17,387 bases of DNA from Ettlia oleoabundans. Its lineage: Eukaryota > Chlorophyta > Chlorophyceae > Chlamydomonadales. This document shows, piece after piece, positions 13,508-17,387 of this stretch. The notes under the pieces are model-generated. The model saw nothing but the letters and a program-made list of their open reading frames with translations. It searched no databases and was not told the origin of the DNA. Position 1 is the stretch's first letter; the number at the start of each line of letters is the position of its first letter. The stretch covers positions 1 to 17,387 of the forward strand of contig JAAMXP010002674.1 of NCBI GenBank assembly GCA_019693395.1, written 5' to 3'. The translations under genes were made by a program, and so were the position numbers.

Positions 13508-15422
13508 TTAGAATACATAAACTTCATTCGCAGGACAGCCTAGTGCTGATTGGTTCGTTGTGCAGTTGCAGCCGGCTCAAGCATGTGGGACATGCGGGTG
13601 ACAAGCAGGTCTCAGCTTGATGCCTCACGCGCCACTTTAGCAATGTCAGGCTGTGAAGCAGGTCACAATAGCTGGTATGACACAGGCGACGTGCAGCGCG
13701 CAGCCATGACAGCGACGCAATGCTCCAAACTCTGCACGGCCAGAGGCCTTAGGCTGACTCAGGCGGAGTGCCGGCGGCCAGCTTACGCCTACATCAGCCC
13801 ACTCACCACTGTGGCGCTTCATGGTGGATGGCGCAGTGTCCCCCAGGGCGCCTGGTGCGGCGAGGAGGGACGGGGCGGATTTCCAGAACGAGTCCACTGC
13901 CGGTGGCAAGAGTAAGCAGATGGTCTGTATCGCGTTGTAGAAGCCAGCGGCGAGCAAAGAGAGGCTGAAGTGAGCAGAAGCCACATGTACCGCGGCAGTA
14001 CATCATGCTCATGGAAGCGCAGGGCTCGCGCTTTACCTGCTGCGTAGCGCGCAAACACTGTCGCATATACCGAGCGAAGTCGGGGCCGTTAGCCGACACC
14101 CGCACCACCCAGCAAGGCTCCCTGATACGTGTAGCAGCTATGCTTGTTGTAAACAACCCCGAGTTGGCTGGTCATGCGCGGAAAACTGCTGGCGCAGTAG
14201 TATCTGGCAGGGGCGTTACAAGGGCGCCGACACCATAGTGCCACAGTGTCAGGCCGCCACCTGACGGCTGACCAGCAACCTGCCCCCTTGACCGTCCTGT
14301 AGGCTGCACTGCAAGTTTGCCAGTTGAATGCGCATTGATGAATCAATGCAATTGCAATTGCTGCTGAAAGGATGTCAACTGCGTGGATCGGCCTGTGTGT
14401 CGCTGGCACTGTGCTTCCTATGCCATCCCGTCCACCTCATCCTCTGGCGCAGGCTGCCTGCATCTGTGCTTTCAGGTCTCGATTTTGTTGCCGGCAAGCT
14501 GCCTGGCAAAACCGACGCCTAGCTAAGTAACATTGCGGAATGCTGACAACTGAGTCCTCCCGTCGCAGGCAGCAATCCATAGCACTGCCTTTTGGCCCAA
14601 CACTGAGGAAGTACAGCAAAGCGAGAAACTCGGGCAAATACTTTGGTGATCTGCTTGCTGCTTCCCATTGTCACTGGAACCTTTTATACGCGGTTCCTTG
14701 TGTGCCGAACAATCGGTTCTTCAAGAAAGCTTTCCATTGTGGCAACAATGCAACTGTGCTGTTACTGGCCTGTCTGCCCTTGATGTGCAAGTGTTGGTGG
14801 TAGCTAAAATCCAGGCTGACAACAAGGAGACGCGTAGGCATGTAGCTCAGTTTGGCCGCCTCAGCTTCCCAGCAAGAGGGGTAGTAAGCTATCAACAATA
14901 GTTACATCATCCACGGAGGTGTTTGATGTGGCTGTTGCAATCTGGATCTCATCTGCCCATCTGCCTACCGTGCCTACCCATCCAGCTATAGGCTCTGCCT
15001 GGGTTCATGGCCATACCCAGAGCGGCGAGTTTGCCGTGCGCTGTACGGCTTTCCGGTGCCATCGCTGTAATGCTCCAGCTGTCAGAGGATACAAAACAAA
15101 CAAATACGAATTCTTCCAGGCCTCCCAAGTGCCCGGGCTTGAACAATGGTGATAATGTTAACACTCCGATGCTCTGCACAGGCGCCCGGGATGGCAACGG
15201 CAGCGGCTGTTGCATTGTGGACTGCAGGCACCCCTCCGCCGCAGTTACCATGTCGTAAATGGAGCACCGTATCCATGAGCTATTGCGCAGCGTCGACGAG
15301 AAGGAAGACCACATCGAGTACATGCGGGCACCCGCCCACAACAGGGTGCACACTCGCCTTATGAGGGGGTGAAGCACACAGAAGGGATGCACGAGATTCT
15401 ATCATCGATCCAAGCACAGCAA

Positions 15423-15429
15423 TATATAT
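15423..15429 (+). promoter_or_regulatory. Possible TATA box of the UPL3-type gene
   Basis: TATATAT lies 142 nt upstream of the proposed start codon at 15571. If used, transcription would start near 15455-15460, between the two uORFs, so only the second uORF would be in the message. Similar AT runs occur by chance, for example near 17341. Confidence 0.25.
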
Positions 15430-15437
15430 GAGAGGTC

Positions 15438-15503
15438 ATGCTGTGGCCCATGCGGCATTGCGGGGCCTGCCACGGTGTCATCCTCGCGGAACTCCTCCCC
15501 TAG
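15438..15503 (+). other. uORF 1 upstream of the UPL3-type gene (21 codons)
   Basis: ATG 15438 opens a frame of 21 codons that ends at TAG 15501-15503, 67 nt before the main start. It is in the leader only if transcription starts upstream of 15438. I see no sign that the peptide is conserved. Confidence 0.35.
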
Positions 15504-15550
15504 AAAGTCCCTCAATTCCGCCTTTCTCTTGCCTGTGGAAGCCTGCAGCA

Positions 15551-15574
15551 ATGGTGAATGGCATGGTGCCATGA
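15551..15574 (+). other. uORF 2 overlapping the UPL3-type start codon (ATGA)
   Basis: The frame ATG GTG AAT GGC ATG, followed by GTG CCA TGA, encodes seven residues (MVNGMVP). Its stop TGA (15572-15574) overlaps the proposed main start ATG (15571-15573). Ribosomes finishing this short frame would stop on the main start, a layout that could reduce or couple translation of the ligase. Confidence 0.45.
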
Positions 15575-17387
15575 AACAACCTACAGGGAGCCGAAAGCGA
15601 GGCGCCACCGATCATTCTCAAGGTGTGGCCAAGAAGTCTAAGAGCAGGCAGGCACCAGAGCAAACGAACCGCGTCACTCGGCGCTCCAAGGAGCCTCTGG
15701 CGGAAAGCAGCGAGCCAGAGCGCCTACTTCGCCAGAGACGTAGGGAACAGCAGCAGAAGGGCAGCCCCAAGGGCGCACGTCACTCGCGGTGGAGCAGGGA
15801 ACAGCAGGACAAGGCCAAGGAGCAGCCAACGGGGTGCCACGAGCCTGCCCAGGACCCAGCGGCCAACATGGCGGATCGCCGGCAACGCTCTGCCGGCGGC
15901 TCTGGCGGCGCAGGTGGTCACCCGACCCAGCAGCAGGTACAGTTTGGCTGAGTTGCTCTGCACTTGAGCTACCCAGCTTGGTGCTTTCCGCTTGTGCCCT
16001 ACAGCAAATCTAGTACACCGCGAAATCATTCCTGCTGCATTCGCTCTGCTTTCGTCCTGCAGGGATTGGGGCGGCAAGCAAGTGGAGACGACGATCGCAG
16101 GTGGGCAGGCAGGCAGCGTCCACCATCAGTAGTAATGTACTGCGCACAAACCTCGCAGTGCGCTGTCAGACCAGATTGCGTGATTCAGCTGCCGTACACG
16201 CATGTGCGTAGGATGCAGCTGGGTGCTGACTCATCCAAGGAGCGCCGCACACTGACCGACTGCCCGCCCTGGCTGTTGTTGACATGCGATCCCTGCCACA
16301 TGGCTTTTGCTGATTGATGCAGCACCCTCCATAACCTGCTCCGGCGGCTTGGGGCCGGCTTTGACGACATTTTTCCCGCGGCTGCCATGGGGGGCAGTGG
16401 CGGAGGTCGTGTCAGGGTGAGTAGTCTCTGGGCCTATTTTGGGTCCTGTGCTCTGCATTGCTGGGTGCGGCGCATCCCTTCATTCACGTGATCTGTAAAA
16501 TTACAAAGATTCACTTGTGCTGCAAAGACTTCATTCGCACCGCTTAGGTGCGCCACACGGGCTGCGACTGTGTGTGCTGGAGTGCCTCCTGTTGCTCTCG
16601 TGGCACCAGGTGTCCTCACCTTGTTCGCCTCCCTTTCCTATTACATCTGCATCTGCTACCTCTGCTCATGATTTCACCTTCCCTCTGCCTGCAGACCATT
16701 CTGAACCAGCTGCGGGAAGAGGATGAGATGGTGCAGCTGGGGGGCCTGACGGAGCTGTGCGAGTACCTGTCCATTTCAACTGAGGATACACTAGCGGCCT
16801 TCCCCACAGAACAAGTCGTACCACTGCTGGTGAGTTGTCCTAACCTGCTATTTGGGGGTATGCATGTGAGGGCCTCTGGAAGACCCAAGCGAGGCTGGCG
16901 GCCCAGCGCTGCAGTGCGGTAGTGGCAACTGTTGGGGATTGGGCCAGCGCTTACTACGCGAGTGCCGAATAGCACACCGGCGTCGCAGCAGTTGATTTGC
17001 CCACACCATTTTTAATCGCGCCGCTTCACTCTCGTCTTTCTTTCACTACACATAGGTGGGGGGGATGGGTTACATGTGGTGAGCCGCAACTACACGTTGC
17101 TGCGCTTGAATCAACGCACGAGCCATGCCGGCACCCTCGGGTTAGGAAAACCTGAACGGCGACGAACGCTCCGTATTGCAAGCACGCCTTCGCCGTCCGG
17201 CCGTCACCCAGAGCCGAAAAACGACAGCTGACCGTCGCCCGCCCGCCGACTCGAACCCATGCATACGGGCTAGGCAGTTTTCGGTCTTACCCAGCACCCT
17301 ACACATCGGTGCATCTCAATTTAGTGCTTCCTGCTGACCCTATATATACACTTTGAACTTATTTAAGCAACCACTCCAGCAGTTTGC
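15571..17387 (+). CDS. UPL3: UPL3/TRIP12-type HECT E3 ubiquitin ligase (5' part, runs off right edge)
   Basis: Exons seen are 15571-15936, 16063-16100, 16323-16416 and 16695-16829, with phases 0, 2 and 0 agreeing. They give 211 residues. Residues 1-122 are basic and polar (GSRKRG, VAKKSKSRQ, RRREQQQKG), like the disordered, nuclear-signal-rich start of plant UPL3. Then come STLHNLLRRLGAGFDDIFP and, in exon 4, ILNQLREEDE, LTELCEYLSISTEDTLAAFP and VVPLL. These match the start of the armadillo repeats of UPL3/UPL4. The rest of the repeats and the catalytic HECT domain would lie to the right. Known relatives (UPL3/KAKTUS, TRIP12, yeast Ufd4) ubiquitinate transcription factors and work with the proteasome. 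The start is inferred from the good context (G at -3) and the family-like N-terminus. The donor of exon 1 could instead be at 15913. After 16829 I find no further exon in the window. Confidence 0.88.
16830..17387. other. Long intron 4 of the UPL3-type gene, with a tRNA-like patch
   Basis: No continuation of the armadillo repeats appears in these 558 bases. On the minus strand about 17311-17200 reads TAGGGTGCTGGGTAAGACC and then GGGTTCGAGTC about 46 nt later. These resemble the A and B boxes of a tRNA gene at the right spacing. The anticodon and T stems do not pair, so it is not a working tRNA. A decayed tRNA or the head of a SINE would fit. Confidence 0.25.

Larger units (their letters stand above)
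13508..15570. other. 2-kb intergenic region with no recognised gene
   Basis: This stretch lies between two divergent start codons and must contain both promoters. Its base composition is more balanced than in the neighbouring exons. Open frames with real ATG starts exist on the plus strand, such as 14540-14803 (87 aa, basic then Cys/His-rich) and 15259-15372 (37 aa, MEHRIHELLRSVDEKEDH). Another plus frame ending at 15152 contains CTAFRCHRCNAP. None has family resemblance, a convincing chain of splice sites or repeat structure. It could hold lineage-specific genes, a decayed element or only regulatory DNA. Confidence 0.4.

Noticed and set aside
15259..15372. 37-residue plus-strand ORF, MEHRIHELLRSVDEKEDH
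   Set aside because: The composition is protein-like, but the frame is short, immediately preceded by an in-frame TAA, and has no supporting exon or known relative. I kept it only as a note in the intergenic entry.
15438..15503. CxxCH, a haem-attachment-like motif, in uORF 1
   Set aside because: One short motif in a 21-codon leader frame is most likely chance.
15402..15608. Minus-strand frame containing KRKAELRDFLGEEFREDD, which looks coding in composition
   Set aside because: It lies opposite the 5' leader and first codons of the UPL3-type gene. I found no partner exons or family match.
17195..17320. A functional tRNA gene on the minus strand
   Set aside because: The anticodon stem and T stem do not pair, and I see no convincing acceptor stem.

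Overview
The window looks like nuclear DNA of a green alga (core Chlorophyta). Every recognisable gene is a eukaryotic gene with many spliceosomal introns. Introns are mostly 100-350 bp, with GT donors and CTGCAG- or TTGCAG-type acceptors. Coding DNA is GC-rich, with frequent CAG/GCA runs. A TGTAA motif, the usual chlorophyte poly(A) signal, sits where one 3' UTR should end. Several products begin with organelle-targeting-like leaders. There are no prokaryotic operons, CRISPR arrays or intact transposons. A short NNNN gap lies inside an intron at 3831-3834.

Layout from left to right. (1) 1-855, minus: 5' part of a chloroplast J-domain protein of the CDJ3-5 / DJC76-77-82 type, running off the left edge. 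(2) 915-1292, minus: a 66-aa one-helix membrane protein of unknown function, ending 59 nt before the J-protein start. (3) 1896-5575, minus: an eight-exon, 501-aa AI-2E/PerM-family membrane protein with a plastid-type leader. (4) 6091-6593, plus: a 123-aa two-helix membrane protein, tentatively like the V-ATPase assembly factor Pkr1. (5) 6703-9942, plus: a seven-exon tRNA 2-thiouridylase of the mitochondrial MTU1/TRMU type, starting 109 nt after gene 4. (6) 10609-13507, minus: a five-exon F-box-like/leucine-rich-repeat protein with a long acidic insert and a GC-AG intron. (7) 15571 to the right edge, plus: 5' part of a UPL3/TRIP12-type HECT ubiquitin ligase, preceded by two short uORFs.

The genes are metabolically unrelated, as expected of nuclear DNA. 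The most interesting pattern is the spacing. Two same-strand pairs (2 then 1, and 4 then 5) each have a small membrane-protein ORF directly upstream of a larger ORF. The gaps are 59 and 109 nt, with no TGTAA in either gap. The spliced upstream ORFs and spacers are almost free of ATG. This is what a bicistronic mRNA read by leaky scanning would look like, and such mRNAs are known in green algae. Secondary points are a perfect four-tract G-quadruplex motif across a 5' splice site in the thiouridylase gene, the GC-AG intron, an ATGA overlap between a uORF and the UPL3 start, and a tRNA-like patch near the right edge.

The 2-kb stretch at 13508-15570 holds no gene I can recognise. All exon models come from reading splice sites, reading phase and protein-family resemblance by eye.
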